DNA from: Calothrix anomala FACHB-343
Lineage (GTDB): Bacteria > Cyanobacteriota > Cyanobacteriia > Cyanobacteriales > Nostocaceae
NCBI RefSeq assembly: GCF_014696435.1
Contig: NZ_JACJQG010000029.1
Span: forward strand, 36,233-100,232
Length of the DNA stretch: 64,000 nucleotides
Direction of reading: 5' to 3'
Made by a program: the position numbers and the translations under genes. The notes beneath the pieces were generated by a model. It was not told the DNA's origin. It ran no database searches and saw nothing but the letters and a program-made list of their open reading frames with translations. Below, piece by piece: positions 1 through 8,709 of the stretch; the first letter of the stretch is position 1, and each line of letters starts with the position of its first letter.

Positions 1-1
1 T

Positions 2-199
2 CAGTATGGCGGACGTAACGCCAATACCAATCGTCTCCAGGCAATTGAAGATTTGCAAACATCAGCTAAAGTCTCCCTGGAACAAGAAGATATGGATAGT
101 TATCAACAAGCTCTCAGTAGTCTCTGTATTGTTGTGGAAAACAAATGTGATACTTTATTCCAAAGTACATCCATGTTAGATGGTGGCACAACAAGGTAG
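2..199 (+). CDS. C-terminal end of an unidentified protein (cut by window edge)
   Basis: An open frame runs from the window edge to a TAG at 197-199 and gives 65 residues, beginning QYGGRNANTNRLQAIEDLQ and ending in MLDGGTTR. The stretch is hydrophilic and probably helical, with a short Cys pair region (LCIVVENKCD). A perfect hairpin with a T-run follows at 355-381, which fits the end of a transcription unit. I do not recognise the family; a helical C-terminal tail of an Hsp70-like protein is a guess only. The gene is separated from the polysaccharide island by 800 bases of repeats. Confidence 0.55.
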   Translation, partial: QYGGRNANTNRLQAIEDLQTSAKVSLEQEDMDSYQQALSSLCIVVENKCDTLFQSTSMLDGGTTR

Positions 200-211
200 T
201 AGGGCGAGGGT

Positions 212-294
212 GTTGACGGTTGACGGTTGACGGTTGACGGTTGACTGTTGACTGTTGACTGTTGACTGTTGACTGTTGACTGTTGACTGTTGAC
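212..294. repeat. Heptanucleotide tandem repeat (TTGACGG/TTGACTG)
   Basis: About twelve head-to-tail copies of a 7-base unit, first TTGACGG and then TTGACTG. This is the short tandemly repeated repetitive (STRR) type known from heterocystous cyanobacteria. Confidence 0.9.
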
Positions 295-354
295 AGAGAG
301 TAAATTTAATTACTCATGACTTGTTAGTAATGATTGTGAAAACATAAGTTCAAG

Positions 355-381
355 AAGGGTTAGCCAGCGCTAACCCTTTTT
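355..381 (+). terminator. Rho-independent terminator after the first gene
   Basis: A perfect 10-bp stem (AAGGGTTAGC / GCTAACCCTT) with a CAGC loop is followed by further T residues. It lies 156 bases after the stop of the first gene. Confidence 0.75.
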
Positions 382-819
382 ATTTTGAAGTTAAATTTAT
401 ATTTAATTTAGATTTTAAATTTCTTATGTGAGGGATATTCATCAAGCTTTTACATATCAAGCCTGTTTATTCACCCTTTCTTTACAAATTAGCGGAAAAA
501 TCTCGTTAGATTATTTACGGAGAAAGATAAATAAGAATGAAAAATTTTTCTCAAACCAGGTGCGTTCGCTTCATATCGATTGGGATTTAGAATTTCCGCA
601 GTTGGGTATTTAGACCTCGACTAATTGTAGATATAGCTTGACTGAAGGGTGGACTACCAAATTGTCAACTTTTGAGTTGGAAAATACCCATTCATCCGCT
701 ACTTTGCACCGAACCCATTCCAGCTGATGAATCCAGACTGCTAAATTCTTATTCCATCGCGAGCAACTCAATTAAATAAGGGACTTCCAAGTAAAAAAAA
801 TATTTCCGAAGTGATTGTT

Positions 820-883
820 GTACGGGCGGGTTTAAGCGACATATCTGTTTTCGACGTGAGTACCTCACAAAACCCGCCCCTAC
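820..883. repeat. Dispersed palindrome GTACGGGCGGGTT...AACCCGCCCCTAC, copy 1
   Basis: Inverted arms GTACGGGCGGGTTT and AACCCGCCCCTAC flank an unrelated spacer. Sister copies are at 13616-13677 and 45891-45953. The arms are conserved and the spacers are not. Confidence 0.7.
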
Positions 884-884
884 A

Positions 885-919
885 GACTGTTAACTGTTAA
901 CCGTGAACAGTTAACAGTC
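885..919. repeat. Perfect 14-bp inverted repeat
   Basis: GACTGTTAACTGTT and AACAGTTAACAGTC are separated by 7 bases. The arms resemble the TTGACTG heptamers folded back on themselves. Confidence 0.8.
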
Positions 920-1003
920 AACAACTTGAACGGAATAATTTATTTTTAGAGTTCCCTAAAGCTAATCAATCTTAACGAAAGTGCAAATCTTCGAGGTAAT
1001 TGC

Positions 1004-1780
1004 ATGAAAGCAGTAATTTTGGCTGGAGGTCTGGGTACACGCCTCAGTGAAGAAACTAGTATCAGACCTAAGCCAATGGTAGAAATTGGTGGTAAGCCAA
1101 TTTTATGGCACATCATGAAGAGTTATTCTGCTCATGGGATTAACGACTTTATTATCTGTTGTGGTTATAAAGGTTACATCATTAAAGAGTATTTTGCTAA
1201 TTATTTCTTATACATGTCAGATGTCACATTTGATATGCGATTTAATCAGATGAATGTGCATTCTGGCTATGCAGAACCTTGGCGCGTGACCCTAGTTAAT
1301 ACGGGCGATAATACCATGACAGGTGGACGCTTAAAACGAGTGCGCGAGCATTTAGGAAATGATACTTTTTGCTTCACTTATGGTGATGGTGTGAGCGATG
1401 TAAATATTACAGAACTCATTAAATTGCATAAAGAACAAAATACCCTAGCCACACTTACTGCTGTACAACCTGCGGGTCGTTTTGGCGCGATTTCTTTGGG
1501 ACAAGAACAAACTAAAATTACCAGCTTTAAAGAAAAGCCTGAAGGAGATGGTGCTTGGATTAATGGCGGTTATTTTGTGTTAGAACCAGAAGTAATTAAC
1601 TTTATTGCTGATGATGCTACAGTGTGGGAGAAAGAACCATTAGAAAAGCTAGCTGAGATGGAACAATTATCAGCTTACAAACATAATGGCTTTTGGCAGC
1701 CAATGGATACATTACGCGATAAAAATTATCTCGAAGATTTATGGAAGAGCGATAAAGCTCCTTGGAAAGTGTGGTCATAA
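1004..1780 (+). CDS. rfbF: Glucose-1-phosphate cytidylyltransferase
   Basis: This 258-residue protein should make CDP-glucose from glucose-1-phosphate and CTP, the first step to CDP-linked deoxysugars. The N-terminal nucleotidyltransferase signature GGLGTRL, the [19 protein letters not shown] stretch, YGDGVSDV near residue 127 and [10 protein letters not shown] are all as in RfbF. Length matches the family (about 257). The ATG is preceded by GAGG at 993-996 with 7 bases of spacing. It opens a + strand polysaccharide island. From memory the equivalent Anabaena PCC 7120 gene (alr2825) opens the HEP island. The usual partners rfbG and rfbH do not follow, so the final sugar is uncertain. Confidence 0.93.
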   Translation: MKAVILAGGLGTRLSEETSIRPKPMVEIGGKPILWHIMKSYSAHGINDFIICCGYKGYIIKEYFANYFLYMSDVTFDMRFNQMNVHSGYAEPWRVTLVNTGDNTMTGGRLKRVREHLGNDTFCFTYGDGVSDVNITELIKLHKEQNTLATLTAVQPAGRFGAISLGQEQTKITSFKEKPEGDGAWINGGYFVLEPEVINFIADDATVWEKEPLEKLAEMEQLSAYKHNGFWQPMDTLRDKNYLEDLWKSDKAPWKVWS

Positions 1781-1818
1781 CTAGGGGCTAGAGGCTAGAG
1801 GCTAGCTTGAAAATAGGG

Positions 1819-1911
1819 TTGACTGTTGACTATTGACTATTGACTGTTGACTGTTGACTGTTGACTGTTGACTATTGACTATTGACTATTGACTATTGAC
1901 TATTGACTACT
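1819..1911. repeat. Heptanucleotide tandem repeat (TTGACTG/TTGACTA)
   Basis: Runs of TTGACTG and TTGACTA fill most of the gap between rfbF and the next gene. Its last unit supplies a TTG that could be mistaken for a start codon. Confidence 0.9.
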
Positions 1912-1965
1912 TGTGAGATTTTCTCGCGCTCTACTGAATTTGTTTTTACAGACGCAATAATACTC

Positions 1966-3177
1966 ATGTACGATTTTGCAATTATTGGTGGGGGAATAGT
2001 TGGGCTTTCTACAGGATTGGCATTAGGTAAAAGCTATCCTCATGCTAAGATTCTCGTATTAGAAAAAGAAAGCGATTGGGCATTCCATCAAACAGGCAAT
2101 AATAGTGGTGTAATTCACTCAGGAATTTATTACAAACCAGGAAGTTTTAAAGCTAAATTCTGCCGTGATGGTGCTAAATCAATGGTAGAATTTTGTCAAG
2201 AATATGGCATCGAACATGAAATTTGTGGTAAGGTAATTGTCGCCACTTCAGCAGGAGAATTACCACGCCTAGAAAACCTTTACCAACGTGGATTAGAAAA
2301 TGGGATTCCGGTAAAAAGAATTAGTCCCGAAGAAGTCAAAGAAATTGAACCCCATGTGAGTTGTGTAGGGGGAATCAGAGTATTTTCTACAGGAATTGTT
2401 AACTACAAAAAAGTTAGCCAGAAATACGCTGAATTAATTCAACAACAGGGTGGAGATTTACGCCTTAATACCAAAGTTGAGAACATTTGCCGCAGTGGTA
2501 AAAATCAGGTACTAGAAACCAACAACGGTAGCTTTGAGACGCGGATTGTGATTAATTGTGCTGGCTTACATAGCGATCGCATTGCTAAACTAGGACAAGT
2601 TGAAGCACAAGCGAAAATAGTCCCTTTTCGGGGCGAATATTACGAACTTACCCCAGAAAAACGCTATCTCGTCAAAACCCTCATTTACCCTGTTCCTAAC
2701 CCCGATTTTCCCTTCCTGGGCGTTCACTTTACCCGCATGATTGATAGTAGCGTTCATGCCGGGCCAAATGCAGTACTTAGCCTCAAACGCGAAGGTTATC
2801 ATAAAACTGACTTTGACTTGCGGGATTTTGCAGAAGTCATGGCTTATCCAGGTTTCTGGAAATTAGCCGCCAAACACGCCGATGAAGGTATTAAAGAAAT
2901 TATTCGTTCTTTTAGCAAAGCCGCCTTCGTTCGCAGTTTGCAACAACTGATTCCCGAAGTTCAAGCCGAAGATTTAGTTCCCACCCACGCCGGAGTTCGC
3001 GCCCAAGCATTGAAAAATGATGGTTCCCTTGTCGATGACTTTTTAATTGTTCAAGGAGAAAACTCGATTCATGTTTGCAATGCACCTTCTCCAGCTGCGA
3101 CTTCTTCCTTAGAAATTGGCAAAGCAATTGTGGCACAAATTCCCGCACCGTCACATCTGGCTTTATCTATTCATTAA
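1966..3177 (+). CDS. lhgO: FAD-dependent oxidoreductase, L-2-hydroxyglutarate oxidase (LhgO) type
   Basis: The 403-residue product starts MYDFAIIGGGIVGLSTGLAL, an FAD-binding GxGxxG dinucleotide fold at the very N-terminus, and continues HQTGNNSGVIHSGIYY, which is typical of LhgO in the D-amino-acid-oxidase superfamily. LhgO oxidises L-2-hydroxyglutarate to 2-oxoglutarate. I chose ATG 1966 because the longer frame starts at a TTG inside the heptamer repeat and adds 21 residues with no family match. Its place between rfbF and an SDR suggests it may act on a hydroxy-acid or sugar acid of the polysaccharide pathway rather than in central metabolism; this is inference. The neighbouring 2-oxoglutarate-using dioxygenase gene (5733-6581) is a possible functional link. 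Confidence 0.8.
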   Translation: MYDFAIIGGGIVGLSTGLALGKSYPHAKILVLEKESDWAFHQTGNNSGVIHSGIYYKPGSFKAKFCRDGAKSMVEFCQEYGIEHEICGKVIVATSAGELPRLENLYQRGLENGIPVKRISPEEVKEIEPHVSCVGGIRVFSTGIVNYKKVSQKYAELIQQQGGDLRLNTKVENICRSGKNQVLETNNGSFETRIVINCAGLHSDRIAKLGQVEAQAKIVPFRGEYYELTPEKRYLVKTLIYPVPNPDFPFLGVHFTRMIDSSVHAGPNAVLSLKREGYHKTDFDLRDFAEVMAYPGFWKLAAKHADEGIKEIIRSFSKAAFVRSLQQLIPEVQAEDLVPTHAGVRAQALKNDGSLVDDFLIVQGENSIHVCNAPSPAATSSLEIGKAIVAQIPAPSHLALSIH

Positions 3178-3396
3178 TTTGAATTGACTGAAACAAATTA
3201 GTTATAACTTATGCAGTGTCAGATATTTTTCATGCTTTTTGTCAATGGTCAATAGTCCATAGTCCAAAAACCTGAATTTTGACCATTGACTTTTGACTTT
3301 TGACCACCCTTGTGAGGGTTTTTGTGTTCGGTGCGTAAGTCCTAATTAGCTTATTTAACGCTGCAATCTCATAGAAATATATAGGCTTAGACAACA

Positions 3397-4425
3397 ATGA
3401 AAATATTAGTAACTGGAACAGAAGGTTATCTCGGTTCGTTATTACCGTCATTGCTAATTGAACGCGGACATGAAGTGATTGGTGTCGATACTGGCTTTTA
3501 TAAAGTTGGTTGGTTGTATAACGGTACTGATGTCACAGCCAAAACCCTAAATAAAGATATCCGCAATATCCTGCTTAAAGATTTGCAAGGTGTAGAAGCT
3601 GTAGTTCACATGGCGGAACTATCCAACGATCCCACCGGACAGTTATCTCCGACTATTACCTACGACATTAATCACCAAGGTTCAGTCCGTCTCGCTAAGT
3701 TAGCTAAAGAAGCAGGTGTACGCCGCTTTATCTATATGTCTTCTTGTAGCGTCTATGGTGTCGCCACCGAGGGAGATGTCACCGAAGAATCGCCTGTAAA
3801 CCCGCAAACAGCCTACGCAGAGTGTAAAACCTTGGTAGAACGAGATGTTATGCCCTTAGCTGATGATGATTTCTCGCCTACCTTTATGCGTAATGCGACA
3901 GCTTTTGGCGCTTCTCCGAGAATGCGGTTTGATATTGTGTTAAATAACTTAGCTGGGTTAGCTTGGACTAGCAAGGAAATAAAAATGACCAGTGATGGTA
4001 CGCCTTGGCGGCCATTAGTTCATGCTTTAGATATCTGCAAAGCCATTGTCTGCGCTATTGAAGCACCCCGTGATATTGTACACAAGCAAATTTTTAACGT
4101 CGGCGATACTTCTAATAACTATCGAGTCAAAGAAATCGCGGAAATCATTGCAGATGTATTTACCGGTTGTCAGTTATCTTTTGGTGACAATGGTGCAGAT
4201 AACCGCAGCTATCGGGTATCTTTTGAGAAAATCAACACCATGCTACCCGGATTTAAATGTGATTGGAATGCCCAACTTGGCGCACAACAACTCTTCAATT
4301 TGTTCAGCCAAATTGATATGACAGAAGATACTTTCTTGTTTAGAGGATTTACGCGGTTAAAGCAGCTAGAATATCTCATTCGCACCGAGCAAATTGACAA
4401 AGACTTTTTTTGGGCAAAAAGATAG
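3397..4425 (+). CDS. NAD-dependent epimerase/dehydratase (extended SDR)
   Basis: A 342-residue nucleotide-sugar SDR. The Rossmann motif GTEGYLG sits at residues 7-13, and the catalytic Tyr-x3-Lys is in AYAECK near residue 145 with a preceding SSCSVYG. These enzymes epimerise or dehydrate a nucleotide-linked sugar in the cytoplasm using bound NAD. With rfbF upstream, CDP-glucose or a derivative is the likely substrate. It is not an obvious RfbG (CDP-glucose 4,6-dehydratase), whose sequence I would expect to be more familiar, but I cannot exclude that it fills that role. The ATG follows a 219-base gap that holds degenerate TTTTGACTTTTGACC repeats. Confidence 0.85.
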   Translation: MKILVTGTEGYLGSLLPSLLIERGHEVIGVDTGFYKVGWLYNGTDVTAKTLNKDIRNILLKDLQGVEAVVHMAELSNDPTGQLSPTITYDINHQGSVRLAKLAKEAGVRRFIYMSSCSVYGVATEGDVTEESPVNPQTAYAECKTLVERDVMPLADDDFSPTFMRNATAFGASPRMRFDIVLNNLAGLAWTSKEIKMTSDGTPWRPLVHALDICKAIVCAIEAPRDIVHKQIFNVGDTSNNYRVKEIAEIIADVFTGCQLSFGDNGADNRSYRVSFEKINTMLPGFKCDWNAQLGAQQLFNLFSQIDMTEDTFLFRGFTRLKQLEYLIRTEQIDKDFFWAKR

Positions 4426-4449
4426 TTAAGATTAGTAACGATTAAGTTC

Positions 4450-4486
4450 TTAGATCCCCGAATTCTTGTAAAAGTTGGGGATCTAA
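4450..4486. terminator. Hairpin after the SDR gene
   Basis: TTAGATCCCC and GGGGATCTAA form a perfect 10-bp stem 25 bases after the SDR stop. No T-run follows, so termination is possible but unproven. Confidence 0.45.
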
Positions 4487-4693
4487 TCGTCATGAATGTT
4501 AGCAAAACATCACACTCAAGAACCTAAAATACGGGTTTTTGAGGATTTTTGACTGTACAATATTTGACAGAATGATCCAGTCCAAATTTACTCTGCAAAC
4601 AAATAAAAACCTCCGGATAACTTGTTTTATTTAGGAAATATCACTTACAACAATTTATTTTTGTAATTAATTCCATAGATTACCAACCACTAA

Positions 4694-5692
4694 ATGAATA
4701 AATTGCTGACTATTGCTATTCCTACTTATAATCGGGCGGAATTGGTTGACAAACAACTGGCGTGGTTGTCTCTAGCTATTAAAGGTTATGAATCAGAATG
4801 TGAAATTTTTGTTTCCGATAATTGCTCCCCAGACCACACTCAATATGTAATTAAAAAGTGGCAAGGAATACTGAGCAACATTACATTTAAATCTCATCGT
4901 CATGCAGAAAATTTAGGCGTAATGCGAAATATCATTTTTTGCCTAAATTCTGCCAATACCAAGTATGTTTGGACGATTGGCGATGACGATCCAATTCAAA
5001 ATCGAGCTATCCCTTATGTGATTAATAAGCTCAAAAAACATGAAGATTTATCACTAATATTTCTAAATTTCTCTGGGCGTAATAAAATTACAGGTGAGGC
5101 AATTCACCCACCAACAATAGTTGGTAATCGCTGGTTTGATGTGGATAGTGAAGATGGTTGTGGTGATGGTAAAGCCATCTTTGAACATTGTTTTTCTAAA
5201 AGCGTGGGTGCAGTAATATTTCTCACAGCGACAATTTACCGCACAAACCTAGTCAAGCAAGCTTTGCAACGCTGGCCAGATGCAGCAAGTAATTGGATAT
5301 CTCTAGCTTATTTAGCGGGTTATTGTGCTGCTAATGGTAGTGTAATTGTGACTAAAGAGACTTTTTTAGAATGTATTGTTGGTGTGAGTTATTGGCAGAA
5401 AGAACCAAAATCTGCACTATTAATGCAATACAAACACATACCCGAAGTTATCTTACAGCTCGAAGATAGCGGTTATTCCAAGCAATTTTGCAGACGAATG
5501 CTGTTGCAAAATGGTAAGGAAGTTAACCTAAAAGTTTTTTTCGGTGCGTTAAGACGTTGGCCGATGTCAGCGATTAAAACAGTGATTCCATTTTTAGCCT
5601 TAATTGGATTATCTGTTGTTGATGTTATGTATTTTAAAGAAGCTAGTATCGCCGAACCTACGGAAGTCTCTACTCAACAATTACAAAAATAA
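4694..5692 (+). CDS. Family 2 glycosyltransferase (abequosyltransferase-like)
   Basis: A 332-residue GT-A fold glycosyltransferase. The N-terminus LLTIAIPTYNRAELV and the VSDNCSPDHT segment are GT2 signatures, and the metal-binding acidic motif is IGDDDP near residue 99. The overall pattern (TIGDDDPIQ followed by an SV-I-FL segment) reminds me of RfbV-type abequosyltransferases, which transfer a 3,6-dideoxyhexose from a CDP donor. That would fit the rfbF gene upstream, but the resemblance is from memory. A hydrophobic segment near residue 300 may associate it with the membrane. Confidence 0.8.
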   Translation: MNKLLTIAIPTYNRAELVDKQLAWLSLAIKGYESECEIFVSDNCSPDHTQYVIKKWQGILSNITFKSHRHAENLGVMRNIIFCLNSANTKYVWTIGDDDPIQNRAIPYVINKLKKHEDLSLIFLNFSGRNKITGEAIHPPTIVGNRWFDVDSEDGCGDGKAIFEHCFSKSVGAVIFLTATIYRTNLVKQALQRWPDAASNWISLAYLAGYCAANGSVIVTKETFLECIVGVSYWQKEPKSALLMQYKHIPEVILQLEDSGYSKQFCRRMLLQNGKEVNLKVFFGALRRWPMSAIKTVIPFLALIGLSVVDVMYFKEASIAEPTEVSTQQLQK

Positions 5693-5732
5693 AGAGAATT
5701 AAGTCATTAAATAATTGAAGGAAGCTGGCTTT

Positions 5733-6581
5733 ATGTGGAAGGTTATCAAAAGCAAAATTTCTGCTTTGTATTCTGACTTTCTTTGTGCGATCGCGCGTTG
5801 GCAGCATCGCCAAAATTTACCTGTTTTAGAAGAACGCGATCGCCAAATTTTAAAAACTCTCAAACGCGAGGGTGTTTATACAACCACATTGGCAGAATTG
5901 GGATTATCTTCTACACCAGATATGCTCACAGCTGCTAATAAGCTCTGGTCACAAATAAAACCAGATAAAAATGACCCTCTCTATGAAATGTGGCCGCAAA
6001 TCCATACAGTTACAGAGTCACCAGAAATTTACGCCTGGGCGACAGAAAAAAGACTGCTAGATCTCATTGAAAATTACATAGGATTACCGATTACTTTTCA
6101 TGGTGTACATTTGCGCCAAGACTTTCCTAGCGAGCATCAATTTGGTACGTTATTATGGCATAGCGATGCTGAAGACCGCCGAATCATCAAAATATTTGTT
6201 TCCTTAAAAGAAGTAGGAGAAAAATCAGGGCCTTTTCAATATATCCCCCGCTCTTTAACTTCTTTATTTAACTGGCAATATTACTGGTTGTACTTTAAAC
6301 TTTGGCAGTCTAGATATATGGGCATTGATGACGAAATAGTCAAAAAAGTGATTCCACAATCAGCTTGGAAATCATGTACAGGCCCATTAGGTACTGTAGT
6401 AATGGCAGATACGAAAAATACCCTACATCATGGAACTGTTCGCCAAGAAGAACGAGTAACTTTATTTTTCTGTTACACAGCTAATCCACCAGAAAGACCT
6501 GAACTTTGTACTCAATATTGGGATGATACCTTCCCCAAACTAAACTTAAATTCTTCTTCAGAAACCGCACAAGTAGTTTAG
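5733..6581 (+). CDS. Phytanoyl-CoA dioxygenase-like Fe(II)/2-oxoglutarate oxygenase
   Basis: A 282-residue protein with the double-stranded beta-helix iron ligands: the HxD motif in LLWHSDAEDRR near residue 145 and a distal LHHGTVRQEERVTLFF with the third His and the Arg that binds 2-oxoglutarate. The family hydroxylates small molecules or sugar-lipid intermediates. I chose ATG 5733 because GAAGGAAG (5717-5724) is a good ribosome-binding site for it; a TTG start 6 codons earlier would lie in that site. The location between a GT2 and rfbC implies oxidation of a sugar or a glycan decoration, which is inference. Confidence 0.78.
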   Translation: MWKVIKSKISALYSDFLCAIARWQHRQNLPVLEERDRQILKTLKREGVYTTTLAELGLSSTPDMLTAANKLWSQIKPDKNDPLYEMWPQIHTVTESPEIYAWATEKRLLDLIENYIGLPITFHGVHLRQDFPSEHQFGTLLWHSDAEDRRIIKIFVSLKEVGEKSGPFQYIPRSLTSLFNWQYYWLYFKLWQSRYMGIDDEIVKKVIPQSAWKSCTGPLGTVVMADTKNTLHHGTVRQEERVTLFFCYTANPPERPELCTQYWDDTFPKLNLNSSSETAQVV

Positions 6582-6626
6582 AGGCTAGGGGGCAGGGGGC
6601 AGGGAGCAGGGGAGAAAAACTTACCC

Positions 6627-6684
6627 AATGACAAATGACAAATGACAAATGACAAATGACCATTGACCATTGACCATTGACCAT
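6627..6684. repeat. Heptanucleotide tandem repeat (ATGACAA / TTGACCA)
   Basis: ATGACAA copies pass into TTGACCA copies, filling the gap before rfbC. A GGGGGCAGGGGGCAGGGAGC stretch at 6587-6613 precedes it. Confidence 0.9.
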
Positions 6685-6704
6685 TTAACTTTTGAGGCTT
6701 ATTT

Positions 6705-7259
6705 ATGATTTTTACCAAAACTGACCTGAAAGACGCATTTATTATTGAATTAGAACAAAGGCAAGATAACCGTGGTTTCTTTGCGCGGAGTTTCTGCGCT
6801 CAAGAATTTATGGCACATGGCTTAAAACCACAAGTTGCCCAATGTAATGTATCTTATAACTACAAAAAAGGTACATTACGGGGAATGCATTATCAAATTG
6901 CGCCTGCAACAGAAACCAAATTAATTCGCTGTACTAAAGGCGCTATTTATGACGTAATTATTGATATGCGTCCTGATTCCCCCACTTTCCTATCGCATAT
7001 TGGTGTGGAACTAACTGCAGATAATCACCGCGCTTTATATGTACCAGAAATGTTTGCGCATGGCTATCAAGCGCTTACAGATGACGCGGAAGTTGTCTAT
7101 CAAGTTGGTGAATTTTACACCCCAGGTTATGAACGTGGTTTACGCTATGATGACCCATTTTTTAATATTCAATGGCCTATAGAAGTCACAGAAATATCTG
7201 ATAAAGATTTAAATTGGCCTCTATTAAGCATGATGCCTGTTGGTGGGGTAAGTGTTTAA
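6705..7259 (+). CDS. rfbC: dTDP-4-dehydrorhamnose 3,5-epimerase family protein
   Basis: A 184-residue cupin of RmlC size. It has the active-site His motif TLRGMHYQ near residue 60, the DVIIDMRPDSPTF strand, and the C-terminal YERGLRYDDPFFNIQWP block. RmlC inverts C3 and C5 of a 4-keto-6-deoxyhexose nucleotide. Because the only nucleotidyltransferase nearby makes CDP-glucose, it may act on a CDP-4-keto sugar instead of dTDP, a substrate switch known for other RmlC homologues. No rfbA, rfbB or rfbD is in the window. Confidence 0.9.
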   Translation: MIFTKTDLKDAFIIELEQRQDNRGFFARSFCAQEFMAHGLKPQVAQCNVSYNYKKGTLRGMHYQIAPATETKLIRCTKGAIYDVIIDMRPDSPTFLSHIGVELTADNHRALYVPEMFAHGYQALTDDAEVVYQVGEFYTPGYERGLRYDDPFFNIQWPIEVTEISDKDLNWPLLSMMPVGGVSV

Positions 7260-7261
7260 TT

Positions 7262-7287
7262 TGGGCATTGGGCATTGGGCATTGGGT
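7262..7287. repeat. TGGGCAT heptamer repeat
   Basis: Three and a half TGGGCAT copies stand just after rfbC. They lie inside the longer frame of the next gene, whose true start is downstream. Confidence 0.85.
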
Positions 7288-7363
7288 AATACCTTTTGTT
7301 CCTTACACTCTGCTCTCTGCCATCTGCCTGAATAAATTAATAAAGATAAAGGAAATTAAACTC

Positions 7364-8677
7364 ATGATTATTATCGATCGCGCTTTACAAGCACGTGCGG
7401 ATTTAGGTAGACCTATTAAAGTGGGGATGATTGGTGCCGGCTTTATGGGTCGAGGAATTGCTAATCAAATTATTAATTCTGTCCCTGGCATGGAGTTAGT
7501 TGCTATCTCTAACCGCAAAATTGATGCGGCCAAGCAAGCTTATCAAGAAGCTGGGATTGAAGATATCAAAATTGTTGCAAACATTACAGAAATTGAAGAC
7601 GCGATCGCGCATGGTAAATATGCAGTCACGGAAGATGCCCAATTGCTCTGTCGGGCTGAGGGTATCGAGGCTTTAATTGAAGTGACTGGCGCGGTGGAAT
7701 TTGGCGCACAGATTGTCATGAGTGCGATCGCTCATCGCAAGCATGTGATTATGATGAACGCTGAACTTGACGGTACTATCGGCCCTATCCTCAAGGTTTA
7801 TGCAGATAAAGCAGGTGTGATTCTCAGCGCTTGCGACGGCGATCAGCCAGGGGTAGAAATGAACCTCTACCGGTTTGTTCAAAGCATTGGTCTAACTCCT
7901 CTGTTGTGCGGTAATATCAAGGGTTTGCAAGACCCATATCGCAATCCCACCACCCAAGAAGCCTTTGCAAAACGTTGGGGTCAAAAAGCCCACATGGTGA
8001 CTAGCTTTGCTGATGGCACAAAAATCTCCTTTGAACAGGCGATTGTCGCTAACGCCACCGGAATGAAGGTGGCTAAACGGGGAATGCTGGGTTATGACTT
8101 TACCGGTCATGTGGATGAAATGACCAATATGTATGATGTAGACCAGCTGAAGGAATTAGGCGGTATTGTTGACTATGTAGTTGGTGCAAAACCAGGGCCG
8201 GGAGTGTTTGTATTTGCTACTCACGACGACCCCAAACAACGCCACTATCTCAACTTATACAAACTCGGTGAAGGGCCACTTTACAGCTTCTATACTCCTT
8301 ATCACCTCTGTCATTTTGAAGTACCTCTCTCCGTAGCCCGTGCTGTTCTCTTCCAAGATGCAGTGATGTCTCCCCTCGCTGGGCCAGTAGTAGATGTAGT
8401 CACCACCGCCAAAATTGATTTAAAAGCTGGCGAAACCTTAGATGGTATTGGCTACTATATGACCTACGGACAATGCGAAAATTCTGCGATCGCACAACAG
8501 CAAAATCTCTTACCAATGGGATTGGCCGAAGGATGTCGCCTCAAACGCGATATACTTAAAGATCAAGTTCTCACCTACGATGATGTGGAATTACCCGCAG
8601 ATAGACTTTGCGACCAACTACGAGCCGAACAAAACGCTTATTTCGCCACAGAAAAAATGCTCGCTACAGTTGGTTAG
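7364..8677 (+). CDS. SAF-domain NAD(P)-dependent dehydrogenase (COG4091-like, homoserine-dehydrogenase related)
   Basis: A 437-residue oxidoreductase. A Rossmann motif VGMIGAGFMGRGIANQI begins near residue 18, a catalytic-like core follows (LIEVTGAVEFGA, VIMMNAELDGTIGP), and the C-terminus has the SAF fold found in sialic-acid synthase and antifreeze-type proteins (KAGETLDGIGYY). COG4091 proteins are described as homoserine-dehydrogenase-like enzymes with a SAF domain; the true reaction is not settled. ATG 7364 follows AAAGGAAA at 7348-7355; the longer frame runs back into rfbC and the heptamers. It completes the nucleotide-sugar module and could build a branched or reduced sugar, which is inference. 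Confidence 0.8.
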   Translation: MIIIDRALQARADLGRPIKVGMIGAGFMGRGIANQIINSVPGMELVAISNRKIDAAKQAYQEAGIEDIKIVANITEIEDAIAHGKYAVTEDAQLLCRAEGIEALIEVTGAVEFGAQIVMSAIAHRKHVIMMNAELDGTIGPILKVYADKAGVILSACDGDQPGVEMNLYRFVQSIGLTPLLCGNIKGLQDPYRNPTTQEAFAKRWGQKAHMVTSFADGTKISFEQAIVANATGMKVAKRGMLGYDFTGHVDEMTNMYDVDQLKELGGIVDYVVGAKPGPGVFVFATHDDPKQRHYLNLYKLGEGPLYSFYTPYHLCHFEVPLSVARAVLFQDAVMSPLAGPVVDVVTTAKIDLKAGETLDGIGYYMTYGQCENSAIAQQQNLLPMGLAEGCRLKRDILKDQVLTYDDVELPADRLCDQLRAEQNAYFATEKMLATVG

Positions 8678-8709
8678 ATTAATTTCGTAATTCACATTTT
8701 AGTTCTGTT

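Larger units (their letters stand above)
780..956. mobile_element. MITE-like element, copy 1 (TIR GGGA[CA][TC]TCC...)
   Basis: The left end reads GGGACTTCCAAGTAAAAAAA. The right end, read on the other strand, is GGGAACTCTAAAAATAAATT. TA dinucleotides lie at 777-778 and 957-958. The second copy, at 34425-34730, has the same ends and TA on both sides. The size of about 177 bp, the lack of coding capacity and the TA flank suggest a non-autonomous IS630/Tc1-type element. The interior carries a GC-rich palindrome (820-883). Confidence 0.6.
382..1003. other. Non-coding region before rfbF with a MITE-like element
   Basis: No convincing gene is seen here. The region holds the MITE-like element at 780-956 and, nested in it, the palindromes at 820-883 and 885-919. 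A ribosome-binding GAGG at 993-996 serves rfbF. I could not fix a promoter. Confidence 0.6.

Noticed and set aside
212-294. CRISPR or satellite origin in the heptamer blocks
   Set aside because: Units of 7 bp have no spacers and the pattern is the known STRR type of heterocystous cyanobacteria.
428-613. Open frame of 61 codons beginning with GTG
   Set aside because: No ribosome-binding site, no family pattern, and located in a repeat-rich gap.
7214-7363. N-terminal extension of the SAF dehydrogenase
   Set aside because: It runs through rfbC's end and TGGGCAT repeats; ATG 7364 has AAAGGAAA upstream and the family N-terminus.
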